A DNA stretch of 64,000 nt from Actinomadura luzonensis (GCF_022664455.2 NZ_JAKRKC020000002.1:1054001-1118000); one strand, 5' to 3'; shown: positions 45,963 to 55,369, numbered from the stretch's first letter. Program-made: numbers and translations. The notes: generated by a model not told the origin, from the letters alone.

Positions 45963-46768
45963 GACTCCTCGCCCTCCAGCTCCGGGTCCTGCGCCAGCGC
46001 CTGCCGCTCCAGCTCGCGGCGGATGGCGGCGCGCAGCTCGCGCCGCGCCTCCCGCTGCCGCGCCTTGAGCTGCCTGCGCAGCTCCCGCTGGCCGGCCGCC
46101 TGCGCGGCGCGGCGGCGCTCGTGCTCCTCCCGCAGCTCCTCGATGCGCAGCGCGTTGTCCACGCCGGGCTCCTCGCGCTGCCCGACCTCCTCCAGCCGCC
46201 GCTGCAGCTCCTCGTCCGTCACGCCCTGCTGGTGCAGGTCGCGGGTCCACTGCTCCAGCTCGACGTGCACCCGGGCGATGCGCCGCTCCAGGTCCGCCTC
46301 CTCCAGCCGCTCCCGCTCGGCCTGCTCGGCCTCCAGCCGGGTCAGCTCGGCGCGCTGCTCGGCGACCAGCCGCCGGTAGGCCTCGCGGCGGCCCCGTACG
46401 GCCTGGCTCAGCTCGCCGCGCTGCGCGCGCAGCCGCACCCGGCGGTCCTCGGTGTCGTCCTGCACCTCGTCGCTGCCGGTGAGCTGCCACGAGCGGTGCA
46501 CCATGGCCAGCAGGAACGCCGTCACGCCCAGCGTGATGACGATCGCCGTCAGCACCATGGCCTGCGGCAGCGGGTCGGCCATCCCGGCCGCCCCGACGAA
46601 CGGCGGAGCGCCCGCGCCGCCGCCCGCCGTCACGATGAGCAGGTTCACCCCGTTGCCCAGCATGATCACCCCGGCCAGCACCCGGACCAGGCTGCGCTCC
46701 AGCAGCAGCGTCACCCCGGCCGCGATCAGCGCGCAGCAGGCGGCCAAGGGCAGCAGCGGCACGCTCAC
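45959..46768 (-). CDS. mnhC: Mrp antiporter subunit C with a long coiled-coil extension
   Basis: 269 residues, more than twice the usual ~115. Residues 1-105 are the normal NuoK-like subunit, three membrane segments with LLLERSLVRVLAGVIMLGNGVNLLIV and DPLPQAMVLTAIVITLGVTAFLLAMVHRSW. Residues ~110-269 are a highly charged Glu/Arg/Gln helix with heptad-like pattern (EAYRRLVAEQRAELTRLEAE ... ELRRQLKARQREARRELRAAI), a predicted cytoplasmic coiled coil. GTG start overlaps the mnhA stop. Frame and codon use are continuous, so this is not a frameshift product. Confidence 0.93.
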   Translation of the reverse strand: MSVPLLPLAACCALIAAGVTLLLERSLVRVLAGVIMLGNGVNLLIVTAGGGAGAPPFVGAAGMADPLPQAMVLTAIVITLGVTAFLLAMVHRSWQLTGSDEVQDDTEDRRVRLRAQRGELSQAVRGRREAYRRLVAEQRAELTRLEAEQAERERLEEADLERRIARVHVELEQWTRDLHQQGVTDEELQRRLEEVGQREEPGVDNALRIEELREEHERRRAAQAAGQRELRRQLKARQREARRELRAAIRRELERQALAQDPELEGEES

Positions 46769-49569
46769 CGGCTCTCCCCGGCGCCGGCCCCGGCCCGCCG
46801 CTCCGGCTCGGTGCTCTCGCCGGCGTCGATCTGCCGGTCCAGCTCGGCGCCGAGGCCGCGCAGCACGTCCTGCACCATGCCGATCACCGACAGGTACACG
46901 CCGACGTCGAACAGCAGCCCCGTCGACAGGTGCGCGTGCCCCAGGACGGGGAGCGCCACGTCCGCGGCCAGCATGTCCAGCGCCGCCCGCCCGAACAGCA
47001 GCCCCGCCAGCGCCGTCGCCGTGGACAGCGTCAGCCCGATCCCCTTGAGCACGCCCGCGTGCACCGGCACCGCCGCGGCCAGCTCGTTGCGCCCGCCCGC
47101 CAGGTAGCGCACGGTGATCGCCAGCCCGGCCACGATGCCGCCCGCGAACCCGCCGCCCACCCCGCTGTGCCCGATGAACAGCAGGAACACCGACAGCATC
47201 AGCACCGTGTGGAAGGTCAGCCGGGCCGCCACCTCGAACGCGATCACCCGCTGCCCGCGCGGCAGCGCCGCGGCCAGCCAGTGCGTGCGCTCGGCGGACG
47301 GCGCCTCGCCCCGCTCGATCCGGTACGACCGGCGCCGCAGGAACACCAGGCTCGTCACGCCCAGCGTCAGCACCACCAGCACCGTGCTCTCGCCCATCGT
47401 GTCCCAGGCCCGGATGTCGAGGATGAGGGCGCTGACGATGTTGCCGATGCCGGCCTCCCGCGCCGCCGCCTCCATGAGCCCGCCCACCGGCGCGGTGCCG
47501 CGGGCGCTCATCGCCACCATGGCGGCGCCGGTCGCGACCACGCCCACAGCCAGGCCGAGGCCGGCGCGCAGCGGCATCGGCAGCCGCCCCTTCACCGGGT
47601 CGATCGGCAGCCGCCGCAGCACCAGCGCGAAGATCACCAGGCTGAGCGTCTCGGCCAGGAACTGGGTGAGCGCCAGGTCGGGCGAGCCGTGCGCGAGGAA
47701 CAGCAGCGCCGTCCCGTACCCGGTGAGGCCGACCGTGAGGGCCAGGAAGATGTAGGCGCGGGCGAACAGCGCCACCAGCGCCGCCGCCACCGTCAGCACG
47801 GCGATGACCGGCTGCTCCGGCCGCTGCCACCACACCAGCGGCGCCTGGAGGCGGGGCGGGCCGCCGTAGGTGACCGAGAACGCGCCGACGCCGACCGTGG
47901 CGACCAGCGCGAGCAGCAGGTAGTCCGGCACCGAGCCGCGCTGGATCATGCCGGTGACCTGCGTCGCCACCCGGTCGAGGCGGCGGACCAGCGACCAGAA
48001 GACCTGCCCCGAGTCCACCAGGTGCAGCCTCGCGCCCATCCGGGCGACCGGCTCCCGCGCCAGGAACAGCGCCACGCCCCCGGCCAGCGCCGCCGCCGAC
48101 AGCAGCAGCGGCAGGCCGAACCCGCTCCACACCGCCAGGTGCGCCTCGTGCCCCGGGTCGCGCAGCAGGGCCGCGTACCCGGCGTCCATGGCGTGGCCGT
48201 ACCAGGACGCGAACGGCACCACGGCGAGCCCCAGCGCGGCCAGCAGCGCCGCGGGCGCGAACATCGCCGCCGGCGGCCGGTGCGGCGCGCGCGGCGCGAC
48301 GCCCGGCTTGCCGGCGAACGCCCCCCACAGGAAACGCAGCGTGTACGCCGCCGTCAGCGCCGACCCCGCCACCACCCCCGCCAGCGCGACCGGGCTGCCG
48401 CGCAGCGCCTCGAACGCCGCCTCCTTGCCGACGAACCCCGCCAGCGGCGGCACCCCCGCCATCGACGCCCCGGCCAGCACCGCCGCCCCGCACACCCACG
48501 GCATCGCCCGCCCGAGGCCGCTCAGCTCCCGCAGGTCCCGCGTGCCGGCCGCGTGGTCCACCACCCCGACCAGCAGGAACAGCGCCGCCTTGAACAGCGC
48601 GTGGGCGAGCAGCATGCCCGCCCCCGCCAGCGCCGCGCCCCGCGTGCCCGAGCCGAACAACGCCACCAGGAAACCGAGCTGGCTGACCGTGCCGTAGGCC
48701 AGCAGCCGCTTCAGGTCGCTCTCGCGCAGCGCCCGCCAGCCGCCGAGCAGCATCGTCAGCACGCCGAGCGGCACCGTCACCGCCCGCCACGCCGGCACGT
48801 CCCCGGCCACCGGCCCCAGCCGGGCGACCAGGTACACGCCCGCCTTCACCATCGCCGCCGCGTGCAGGTACGCCGACACCGGCGTCGGCGCGGCCATCGC
48901 GGCGGGCAGCCACGTGCTGAACGGGAAGACCGCCGACTTCGCCAGCGCCCCGGCCAGGATCAGCACGATCGCGGCCGTCCCGAGGTCGCCCGGCCCGAGC
49001 TGCGAGATCCGGTACGTGCCCGCCGCCTGCCCCGCCAGCACGAACCCGGCCAGCATCGCCAGCCCGCCGAACGTCGTGACGGCCAGCGCCTTCATCGCCG
49101 CCTGCCGGCTCAGCCGGCTCTCCGGGTCGTGCCCGATGAGCAGGTAGGAGAAGACGGTGGTCAGCTCCCAGAAGACGTACAGCAGGAGCAGGTCGTCGGC
49201 GGCCACCAGGCCCAGCATCGACCCGGCGAAGGCCGTCATCACGCCGCCGTAGCGGCCGAGCCCGTCGTCGTCGGCGCGGAAGTAGCGGGCACTGTAGAGC
49301 AGCACCAGCACGCCGACGCCGGTGACCAGCGCCATCATGAGCAGCGCCAGCGCGTCCGCCCGGAAGGCCAGCGCCAGGCCCAGCGCCGGCGCCCACCGGG
49401 TGACCGCCGTCTCCGGGACCCGCCCGCTCAGCCCCAGCCACACCGTGTAGCCGAACCCGGCCGCCGGCGCGAGCGCCAGCACCGGCAGGGCGCGGCGCCC
49501 GCCCACGCGCCGGGCCAGCCAGGGCGCGCACGCCGCCGCCACCGCGTGCAGGATCAGCAGCGACTCCAT
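46765..49569 (-). CDS. mnhA: Mrp antiporter subunit A fused with subunit B
   Basis: 934 residues from the ATG at 49569 (GAGGAG just upstream); an ATG 18 codons earlier has no site. The first ~500 residues are the NuoL-like proton/sodium channel (LLLLYVFWELTTVFSYLLIGHD, KSAVFPFSTWLPAAMAAPTPVSAYLHAAAMVKAGVYL). Residues ~560-760 are the MrpA C-terminal part (LALTQFLAETLSLVIFALVLRRLP), and ~790-910 the MnhB domain (GHSGVGGGFAGGIVAGLAITVRYLAGG). First gene of the operon; the complex expels Na+ for H+, important under alkaline or saline stress. Confidence 0.95.
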   Translation of the reverse strand: MESLLILHAVAAACAPWLARRVGGRRALPVLALAPAAGFGYTVWLGLSGRVPETAVTRWAPALGLALAFRADALALLMMALVTGVGVLVLLYSARYFRADDDGLGRYGGVMTAFAGSMLGLVAADDLLLLYVFWELTTVFSYLLIGHDPESRLSRQAAMKALAVTTFGGLAMLAGFVLAGQAAGTYRISQLGPGDLGTAAIVLILAGALAKSAVFPFSTWLPAAMAAPTPVSAYLHAAAMVKAGVYLVARLGPVAGDVPAWRAVTVPLGVLTMLLGGWRALRESDLKRLLAYGTVSQLGFLVALFGSGTRGAALAGAGMLLAHALFKAALFLLVGVVDHAAGTRDLRELSGLGRAMPWVCGAAVLAGASMAGVPPLAGFVGKEAAFEALRGSPVALAGVVAGSALTAAYTLRFLWGAFAGKPGVAPRAPHRPPAAMFAPAALLAALGLAVVPFASWYGHAMDAGYAALLRDPGHEAHLAVWSGFGLPLLLSAAALAGGVALFLAREPVARMGARLHLVDSGQVFWSLVRRLDRVATQVTGMIQRGSVPDYLLLALVATVGVGAFSVTYGGPPRLQAPLVWWQRPEQPVIAVLTVAAALVALFARAYIFLALTVGLTGYGTALLFLAHGSPDLALTQFLAETLSLVIFALVLRRLPIDPVKGRLPMPLRAGLGLAVGVVATGAAMVAMSARGTAPVGGLMEAAAREAGIGNIVSALILDIRAWDTMGESTVLVVLTLGVTSLVFLRRRSYRIERGEAPSAERTHWLAAALPRGQRVIAFEVAARLTFHTVLMLSVFLLFIGHSGVGGGFAGGIVAGLAITVRYLAGGRNELAAAVPVHAGVLKGIGLTLSTATALAGLLFGRAALDMLAADVALPVLGHAHLSTGLLFDVGVYLSVIGMVQDVLRGLGAELDRQIDAGESTEPERRAGAGAGESR

Positions 49570-49627
49570 GGGCTCCTCGGGCGGCGGCGGGCATACCGGT
49601 CTGGTCCGCCCAATCTCGCCCACGCCG

Positions 49628-49659
49628 CAACCCCGGCCGCGCAGGCACGGCCGGGGTTG
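49628..49659 (-). terminator. Strong hairpin after the TAP-like peptidase gene
   Basis: CAACCCCGGCCG, an 8-nt loop and CGGCCGGGGTTG give a perfect 12-bp stem between the peptidase stop and the mnhA start. GC-rich without a U-run, as is common in actinomycete terminators. It would separate the two minus-strand transcripts. Confidence 0.75.
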
Positions 49660-49693
49660 ACCAGTCCCTCACCAGCGGGAGGGGCTGGCGGCA

Positions 49694-51088
49694 TCAGGCC
49701 TTGGGAGAAGCGTGGCAGGCGTCGCGGGCGGGCGCGCGGCCCGTGACCAGGTAGCGGTCCACCTGGCGCTCCACGCAGGACGAGCCGCCGTGGTAGGCCG
49801 TGTGGCCGTCGCCGTCGTTGGTCAGCAGCACGCCGTGCCTGAGCTGGGCGGCCAGCGACCTGGCCAGCGCGTACGGGGTGGCCGGGTCACGGGTCGTGCC
49901 CACCACCACGATCGGCGGCGAGCCGGCCGCCGTCACCTTCTTGGTGAACCGCTTGCCCTTCACCGGCCAGTACGGGCACGGCGTCTCGGGGTGGTCCAGG
50001 CAGCTGATCGCCTGGTGGGCGAACGTCTCGTTGTCGTAGGTGCCGTCCTGGCGCCGGCCGTTGTAGAAGTCGGACAGGAACAGCAGGGTCGTGCCGTCGC
50101 CCTGGAACGCGGCGGTCAGCGCGCCGCGCAGCACCTTCCACGAGTCCGTCGAGTACAGGGCGGCGATGATGCCGGTGCGCACGATCGACTCGCTCACCTG
50201 CCGCCCGTCCGCCGTGTTGCGCAGCGGGGCGCGGTCGGCCCGTCGGAGCAGCGTGTCGAGGCGCTTGCCCGCGGCGGTCAGCGTGTGCTTCCTGAACGGG
50301 CAGTCCTTGTGCTTGAAGCAGTCGCGCAGGAACGAGTTCAGCGCCACCTGGAAGCCCTGGTTCTGCGCCTTCTGGAACTCCGCCCCGGTCTGCTGGGGGT
50401 CCTCGGCGCCGTCCAGCACCATGGCGCGGATCCGGCCCGGGTACAGGTCGGCGTAGCGGGCGCCCAGGTAGGTGCCGTAGGACCAGCCGAGGTAGGTCAG
50501 GCGGGAGTCGCCCAGCGCCGAGCGCATGAGGTCCAGGTCGCGGGCGGCCTCGCCGGTGCTGACGTGCGCCAGCAGCTCCTTGCCCGAGTTGGCGGCGCAG
50601 GCCTGGGCGAGTGTCTTGCCCCACTGCTTGAGCGCGGCCCGCTCGCTCCTGTCGTCTGGGGTGGCGTCGGCGGCGAGGTAGGCGTCCATGCCGAGGGTGC
50701 CGAAGCAGCGCACCGGGGCCGAGCGGCCGACGCCGCGCGGGTCGAAGGAGACCACGTCGAACCGCTGCCGCAGCGTCGCCGAGACGGTCGTCCTGGCCGC
50801 GCGCAGGCTGTCCACGCCGGAAACGCCGGGGCCGCCGAAGTTCAGCACCAGTGAGCCGATCTTCTTTCCGGTCGCCGGCAGTTTTATCAGGCTGATCTTG
50901 ATCTGCCTGCCGCGCGGCTTCGAATAGTCGAGCGGCACCCGCAAGGTGGCGCACTGGAAGCCACCACCGCAGGACGACCAGGCCGGACGCTGGCCGTAAT
51001 ACGTGGGCGCGGTGGTGGCTCCCGCCGTGCCCGCGAGGGCGATCAAACATGAGATGACCGCGGAAATGACAATGAATGAGCGTCGCAT
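49694..51088 (-). CDS. Secreted alpha/beta hydrolase, tripeptidyl-aminopeptidase (SlpD/SlpE/TAP-like)
   Basis: 464 residues with a signal peptide (RRSFIVISAVISCLIALAGTAGA). Exopeptidase of the family that removes tripeptides from protein N-termini outside the cell. Motifs: oxyanion region LVLNFGGPGVSGVDS, FDPRGVGRSAPVRC, nucleophile Ser in LGWSYGTYLGARYAD, and in the C-terminal TAP-like domain Asp in GTTRDPATPYALA and His in GDGHTAYHGGSSC. A TAATAC -10-like box lies at 51135-51140 in a comparatively AT-rich promoter. A hairpin terminator follows. Confidence 0.93.
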   Translation of the reverse strand: MRRSFIVISAVISCLIALAGTAGATTAPTYYGQRPAWSSCGGGFQCATLRVPLDYSKPRGRQIKISLIKLPATGKKIGSLVLNFGGPGVSGVDSLRAARTTVSATLRQRFDVVSFDPRGVGRSAPVRCFGTLGMDAYLAADATPDDRSERAALKQWGKTLAQACAANSGKELLAHVSTGEAARDLDLMRSALGDSRLTYLGWSYGTYLGARYADLYPGRIRAMVLDGAEDPQQTGAEFQKAQNQGFQVALNSFLRDCFKHKDCPFRKHTLTAAGKRLDTLLRRADRAPLRNTADGRQVSESIVRTGIIAALYSTDSWKVLRGALTAAFQGDGTTLLFLSDFYNGRRQDGTYDNETFAHQAISCLDHPETPCPYWPVKGKRFTKKVTAAGSPPIVVVGTTRDPATPYALARSLAAQLRHGVLLTNDGDGHTAYHGGSSCVERQVDRYLVTGRAPARDACHASPKA

Positions 51089-51203
51089 GCCTAAACGCTG
51101 AACCGGAAAGCTTGCGACGCCCTTTAATCGGGCTGTATTAGATCATTTGCAAGAACGGGGTAACGACTGGGAAGAATCCCGACGAGCAGGGGGAGCACGT
51201 CCC

Positions 51204-51572
51204 ATGTCGCACCACAACCGTCCCGTGCAGGGCGACCACAAATACGAGCAGGAGATCTCCTCGACGGAGGAGCACGAGGAGCGTCCCGGCCGCAGCCTCG
51301 TCACCACCGACCACGACGTGATCCGCCAGTGGGCCGAGGAGCGCGAGGCCCGCCCCGCCACCGTGCCGGGCACCGAGCACGAGGGCCACGCCGGCGTGCT
51401 GCGCTTCGACTTCCCCGGCTACGGCGGCGGCGACCTGGAGGAGATCTCCTGGGACGACTGGTTCCGCACCTTCGACGAGCGCAACCTCAACTTCATCTAC
51501 CAGGAGCACCGCAAGGACGGCAAGCCGAGCAACTTCTTCCGCCTGGAGAACCCGGACCGCGAGGACGCCTGA
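51204..51572 (+). CDS. Small conserved actinobacterial protein of unknown function
   Basis: 122 residues from the ATG at 51204, 7 nt after GGGGGAG. After a charged head come HDVIRQWAEEREARPATVPGTEH, GVLRFDFPGYGGGDLEEISWDDWFRTFDERNLNFIYQEH and SNFFRLENPDRED. I remember close relatives across actinomycetes, sometimes mislabelled as branching enzyme; no catalytic domain of that enzyme is present. Acidic, soluble, no membrane segment. The gene ends 15 bp from the convergent kinase gene. Confidence 0.85.
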   Translation: MSHHNRPVQGDHKYEQEISSTEEHEERPGRSLVTTDHDVIRQWAEEREARPATVPGTEHEGHAGVLRFDFPGYGGGDLEEISWDDWFRTFDERNLNFIYQEHRKDGKPSNFFRLENPDREDA

Positions 51573-51587
51573 GGCCCGCCCGCCCGC

Positions 51588-52148
51588 CTACCGCGCTCCG
51601 GCGGCGGCGTCACCCGCCTCGTGGTCCGCGGCCTCCTGCCGGCCGCCCGCCGCCGGCAGGAGGCCGGTCTCGCCGAGCACGAGGCGGACGGTCTCCGCCA
51701 GCGTGCTGGCCTCCGGCACGACCGTCTCCAGCCCGCCGGGCAGCAGGTCGCGCCGCCGGTACCACGGGCGCATGTCGTCGGGGGTGAACGCGGTGCGCTG
51801 CGGGCGGGTGGCGTGCCGGCGCACGGTCTCCTCCCAGGACACGTCCAGGTAGTAGCAGCGGGTGGCGCCCCGGTGGTCGCGGCACAGCGCGCCCAGCATG
51901 TCGCCGTACCGGCTCGCGGCCAGGATGCCCTCGAGGATCACGTGGTGGCCGGCGTCCAGGACGTGGCGGCACATCACGTCCAGCAGGCCGATGTTGACGG
52001 CGCCCGGCCGGTCCTCCTCGCGCAGGAGGTCGCGGCGGACCACGTCCTGGGGCACGACGGCGAGGCCGCGGCGGCCGTACGCCTCGCGCGCGGCCCGGGC
52101 GACGCTCGACTTGCCCGAGCCGGAGTTGCCGCGGATGATGATCAGCAC
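51588..52148 (-). CDS. Small P-loop kinase (AAA_33/zeta-toxin-like phosphotransferase)
   Basis: 186 residues from the GTG at 52148: LIIIRGNSGSGKSSVARAAR contains Walker A (GNSGSGKSS, residues 7-15), and VILEGILAASRY with YLDVSWEETVRRHATRP form the acceptor and lid regions. The fold is that of small-molecule or nucleoside kinases such as chloramphenicol phosphotransferase; the substrate is unknown. A longer frame to 52295 exists but lies in DNA with recombinase remnants and a palindrome, so the start next to the P-loop is preferred. The C-terminal ~20 residues are Ala/Glu-rich. Confidence 0.82.
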   Translation of the reverse strand: MLIIIRGNSGSGKSSVARAAREAYGRRGLAVVPQDVVRRDLLREEDRPGAVNIGLLDVMCRHVLDAGHHVILEGILAASRYGDMLGALCRDHRGATRCYYLDVSWEETVRRHATRPQRTAFTPDDMRPWYRRRDLLPGGLETVVPEASTLAETVRLVLGETGLLPAAGGRQEAADHEAGDAAAGAR

Positions 52149-52166
52149 GGTGGAACCCGACGAATT

Positions 52167-52306
52167 GCATCTGATGCTCGTCGGGACATCGCTCAGCTGG
52201 TCGGACACGGCGTTGAAGGTAGCACCTTCAGCATCGTGAGTGGCCAGTTTCAGCAGGAGGGATGCGAACCTACTCGCATCTGATGCGTGAATCATGCGTC
52301 TGATGG
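52167..52306. other. Repeated palindrome GCATCTGATGC beside the recombinase remnant
   Basis: GCATCTGATGC, an odd-length perfect palindrome, occurs at 52167-52177 and 52276-52286, with a degenerate third copy GCGTCTGATGG at 52296-52306. Between them lies TGAAGGTAGCACCTTCA (52214-52230), a 7-bp-arm palindrome. They stand directly before the decayed tyrosine recombinase, so they may be old recombination or operator sites. Confidence 0.45.
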
Positions 52307-53041
52307 CGGGAGGCGTTCGATGGGCGAAGGCGAAGAGCTGCTTCCAGGATCGGCTCGTCTTGAGCTGGTCGTCGGTGATCTATCGGTTCGTCGACTTCAG
52401 CGGCGAGTATCCGTGGAACTGGACCGCGGGCGGGGGCGCTACGCCTGTTCTGCGACTACATCACCTCACCGCACTACGGCTGGCCGGCTCGGTGCGAGGC
52501 CCTGTTCGGCACGCATCCGGTGCAGGTATGCCACGAATGGAACACCGCCGCGCACCTGACTGGCGCGCTCGCCGCCTACCGGGACGCCACCGTGTTCAAG
52601 ACGATCTACGGCTGGGGGTTGCGGTGCGCTGACTTCTACCGCAATCCAGCGGCCCCTGAGCTGGGGCGCTACGGGAACGCGAACGTCCGCTGGGGCAAGG
52701 GCTCACGAGGGTCGGGGCCGCGCCGCCGCATGCTCGCCAGCGTCATGCCCTGGGCGGCGGACGCGCTGGAGGACTACCTGATCGACATCCGGCCCCGGTT
52801 CCGCAACCCTTACGGTCCGAAGGCGGTGTGGCTGACCGAACGCGGCGGGCGCCTTCCGCCACGCCTACGTCACGCATCTGGTGGAGGACGGCGTCGACCC
52901 GAAGTTCGTCCAGGACCAGGTCGGCCACCGGTTCGCCTCGACCACGGCGATCTACACGGGCGTGAGCACGGACTTCCTGAACACGATGATGCGCAAGGCC
53001 CTGGACCGAGCCTTCGACCACGCGGAGCGGGAGAGAAGATG
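52300..53041 (+). pseudogene. Decayed tyrosine recombinase (phage-type integrase)
   Basis: Pieces of one protein lie in different frames: VLSWSSVIYRFVDFSGEYPWNWTA (from ~52355), VCHEWNTAAHLT (52526), AAYRDATVFKTIYGWGLR then DFYRNPAAPELGRYGNANVRWGKGS (52570-52700), YGPKAVWLTERGGRL (52810-52855) and, after a frame change, FRHAYVTHLVEDGVDPKFVQDQVGHRF and TAIYTGVS with the catalytic Tyr (52857-52970). R, H and Y of the active site survive near the end but the domain between is deleted in places. At least two frameshifts and internal losses make it non-functional. It ends at the start of the XRE gene. Confidence 0.8.
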
Positions 53042-53386
53042 ACCGCCAAGCTGGACTACCAGTGGCACCTGCGCGAGGTCATGGCGACCCGCGGCATGTT
53101 CTCCACCACCGACCTGCGGCCGCTGCTGCTGGAGCGGGGCGTGAATCTGTCATCGAGCCAGATCTACCGGCTGGTCGCCGAAAAGCCCGAACGGCTGAGC
53201 ATGAAGACCTTGATGGCGCTGCTGGACATCCTCGGCTGTCGAATGGAAGAGCTGATCGAACCGATCCGGGAGACTGGCCGCCGCCGCAAGACCGCCTCAG
53301 CCGAGCAGCCCGAGGAGACGGCCGGCCCGGAGCCTGGGGTCGGGGACTTTCGTCCGCGACGGGCGCGCGTAACCCCTGAGCCCTGA
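53039..53386 (+). CDS. XRE-type helix-turn-helix protein of the recombinase module
   Basis: 115 residues; its ATG overlaps the recombinase stop (ATGA). HTH core: LRPLLLERGVNLSSSQIYRLVAEKPERLSMKTLMALLDILGCRMEELIEPI, resembling the Cro/C1 family. In intact relatives I remember, this small regulator sits between a tyrosine recombinase and a third, zinc-ribbon-containing gene, exactly as here. The frame is intact although both partners are broken, so it may still be made. Confidence 0.82.
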   Translation: MTAKLDYQWHLREVMATRGMFSTTDLRPLLLERGVNLSSSQIYRLVAEKPERLSMKTLMALLDILGCRMEELIEPIRETGRRRKTASAEQPEETAGPEPGVGDFRPRRARVTPEP

Positions 53387-54479
53387 TGACGACGCCCTCC
53401 CGGGTGCTGACCGCGCCCCGCGAGCTGATCATCGAAGCCGTGGCCGCAGTGGAACCCGCCCTCGACGTCAGCGTGATCACGGCGGCGGTCGACCGGGTCG
53501 CCGAAACCCGGGCGAAGCTCCGGCGGTTGGCCGCTGCGCTGGCGGTGGACCCCGACCTCCTCACCACGGGCCGACCAGAAGGCCCGCGCCTGATCGAGCT
53601 GCTGATCAGAGAGCTCCAGCCGCTGGCTGTGTGACCTCTTCGCCGACCCCGACGGAGCCATCCGTCCCGACCTCGAAGGCATCATCCGTGCCCTCACCTC
53701 TGGCCGTCCCCTGCCGCTGCTCAACCTCTTGGAGAGGACCAGCAAACGCGAGCAGCTCCAGCGACTCCGCACCGCTGATGGCGGCCTCGACCACGACTTC
53801 CTCGACCATCTCGGTACTTCTCGCGACGTGGCCAGCCTCCGGGCAGCGCTCGTCGCCGCGGGCCTCCTGCCGCCACGCGATGAATACCTCGTCGCATTCG
53901 AGGCCTGGCTAATAAGCTCGTCCGCAGCTTCGGCACCTGGTCGGTCCTTCGGCAACTGCGCCGGGCCCCAGCTCGCAAGCCCCTGAGCTACGGCCAGGTC
54001 GCCCCGCCGCGAACCGCCCAAGCAACGCCACCTCAGCGCCGTCACCTTCCCCAACACCGACCGCTCACGCCGAGGCCGGACCGCCATTGAGGACGACGAA
54101 CGCTGGAGCATCGTCCACCGGCTCCTGCACGACGACAGCCTCGACACCCGTATCCGCGTAGCCGGCTGCCTCGTCCTGCTCTACGGCCAGACCATCAGCC
54201 GAATCGCGTCCCTGACCGCCGACCAGGTCATCGCCAGCCCCGGTCAGACGCGCCTCCGACTCGGCACCGCTGGCTCTTCCCGGCCAGAGCGCGCAGTCGC
54301 CCCGGACGCAGCACCGCGCTGATGGACCTCGCCTCGCAACTGCCCGCCGTTGTCGTCAGCAAGCTTCTCGGCCTGCACATCTCCACGGCTACCGAATGGA
54401 CCCAAGCCGCTGGGAACACCCGTCATGGCTACGCGGCTACCGTCGCTCGCAGACGGCGACAACCTCAGGGGGCAATGGT
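53386..54479 (+). pseudogene. Remnant of the third recombinase-module gene
   Basis: The start is intact for 82 codons (TPSRVLTAPRELIIEAVAAV ... to 53634), then a stop. Further fragments follow in other frames: CDLFADPDGAIRPDLEGIIRAL through LVAAGLLPPRDEYLVAFEAWL (53632-53910), IRVAGCLVLLYGQTISRIASLTADQV (~54155-54235) and LASQLPAVVVSKLLGLHISTATEWTQAAG (~54325-54415). Intact relatives are ~600-700 residues with a cysteine-rich zinc-ribbon part after the head; that part is missing. Multiple deletions and frameshifts. 54480-54784 contains no gene that I can recognise. Confidence 0.7.
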
Positions 54480-54742
54480 ATGACGCTCCTCTGCTTGGGC
54501 CACGACGCGAGAGGCAAGAGGGTCGAGACTGGAGCCCAGACAGTGCGCCGTCACCAGAGCGCAGCCCGGAAGGCATGGGGTGTTGCAGCCGCTCAGCCAT
54601 GTGCACCGACCCATGGAACAGCGCTCGCCCTGGACGCGTCCGGCCGGAGGCGCTGTTCATCAGGTCGTCGCTCGCGAAACAGGACGCCGCACCCATCCCG
54701 GCATGGCCCGGGCGCGGACGACATCGCCTGCCTATCGAGAGC

Positions 54743-54772
54743 TATGCTATGAACAAAAAACTAATCTGTTCA
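54743..54772 (+). promoter_or_regulatory. AT-rich promoter and TetR-type operator
   Basis: TATGCT (54743-54748) fits a -10 box. Next to it TGAACA (54750-54755) and TGTTCA (54767-54772) form an inverted repeat with an 11-bp A-rich centre. Initiation would fall inside the palindrome, so the tetR product just downstream probably represses itself and the hydrolase. Its low GC stands out. Confidence 0.6.
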
Positions 54773-54784
54773 AATGAAGGCAAC

Positions 54785-55369
54785 ATGCCGTCGGCGTTCG
54801 CCGAGGAAGAGCGGTTGCGGATCATCGAGCAGTTGCTGGACACCGCCACCCACCTCTTCTCGACCCAGGGGCTACGCAAGACATCCCTGGAAGAGTTGAC
54901 CGCTCCCGCGGGCATCGCCAAGTCCTCGCTGTATGCCTTCTTCGACTCCAAGGAGGACCTGTACTTCGAGGCATTGCTGCGCCAGAGCGAGCAGGTCCGG
55001 CGCCGGGTGATCGACGAGGGCCTCAACCGCGGCGCCGACACGCGCGACGCGCTGCGCCGCTTCCTGCGCGCCACAGTCGCCGAACTCGACAGCAATCCGC
55101 TCTACCGGCGGCTGATGTCGCACCCTCAGGAGATGGCCGCGGTCACCGCCAAGCTCACCCCCGAGCGCATGGCCGCAGCGACGGACGGCCCGATGGCCGA
55201 TGTGCTCCAGTTCCTCAGCACCCATCTGAAAGACGATCCGCAGGTCCTGCTCGGCGTGCTGCGCGCGGTCCTGCTGACCCCGCTGCACGCCGACCACCTA
55301 GGCACCGAGATCTATCCGGCCGTGATGAACCGTCTGATCGACGCGGTCACAGAAGGGATCACCCCATGA
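54785..55369 (+). CDS. TetR family regulator
   Basis: 194 residues from the ATG at 54785, 4 nt after GAAGG; an ATG at 54749 lies inside the operator. HTH: IIEQLLDTATHLFSTQGLRKTSLEELTAPAGIAKSSLYAFFDSKEDLYFEAL, then a helical ligand domain. Overlaps the hydrolase gene (ATGA at 55366-55369), so the two are an autoregulated operon. Lower GC and less biased codons than the surrounding genes suggest recent arrival with the recombinase-associated segment. Confidence 0.92.
   Translation: MPSAFAEEERLRIIEQLLDTATHLFSTQGLRKTSLEELTAPAGIAKSSLYAFFDSKEDLYFEALLRQSEQVRRRVIDEGLNRGADTRDALRRFLRATVAELDSNPLYRRLMSHPQEMAAVTAKLTPERMAAATDGPMADVLQFLSTHLKDDPQVLLGVLRAVLLTPLHADHLGTEIYPAVMNRLIDAVTEGITP

Noticed and set aside
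49580..49615. A fourth copy of the 24-nt element before mnhA (CCGGTCTGGTCCGCC)
   Set aside because: Only partial similarity and on the wrong strand relative to the gene.
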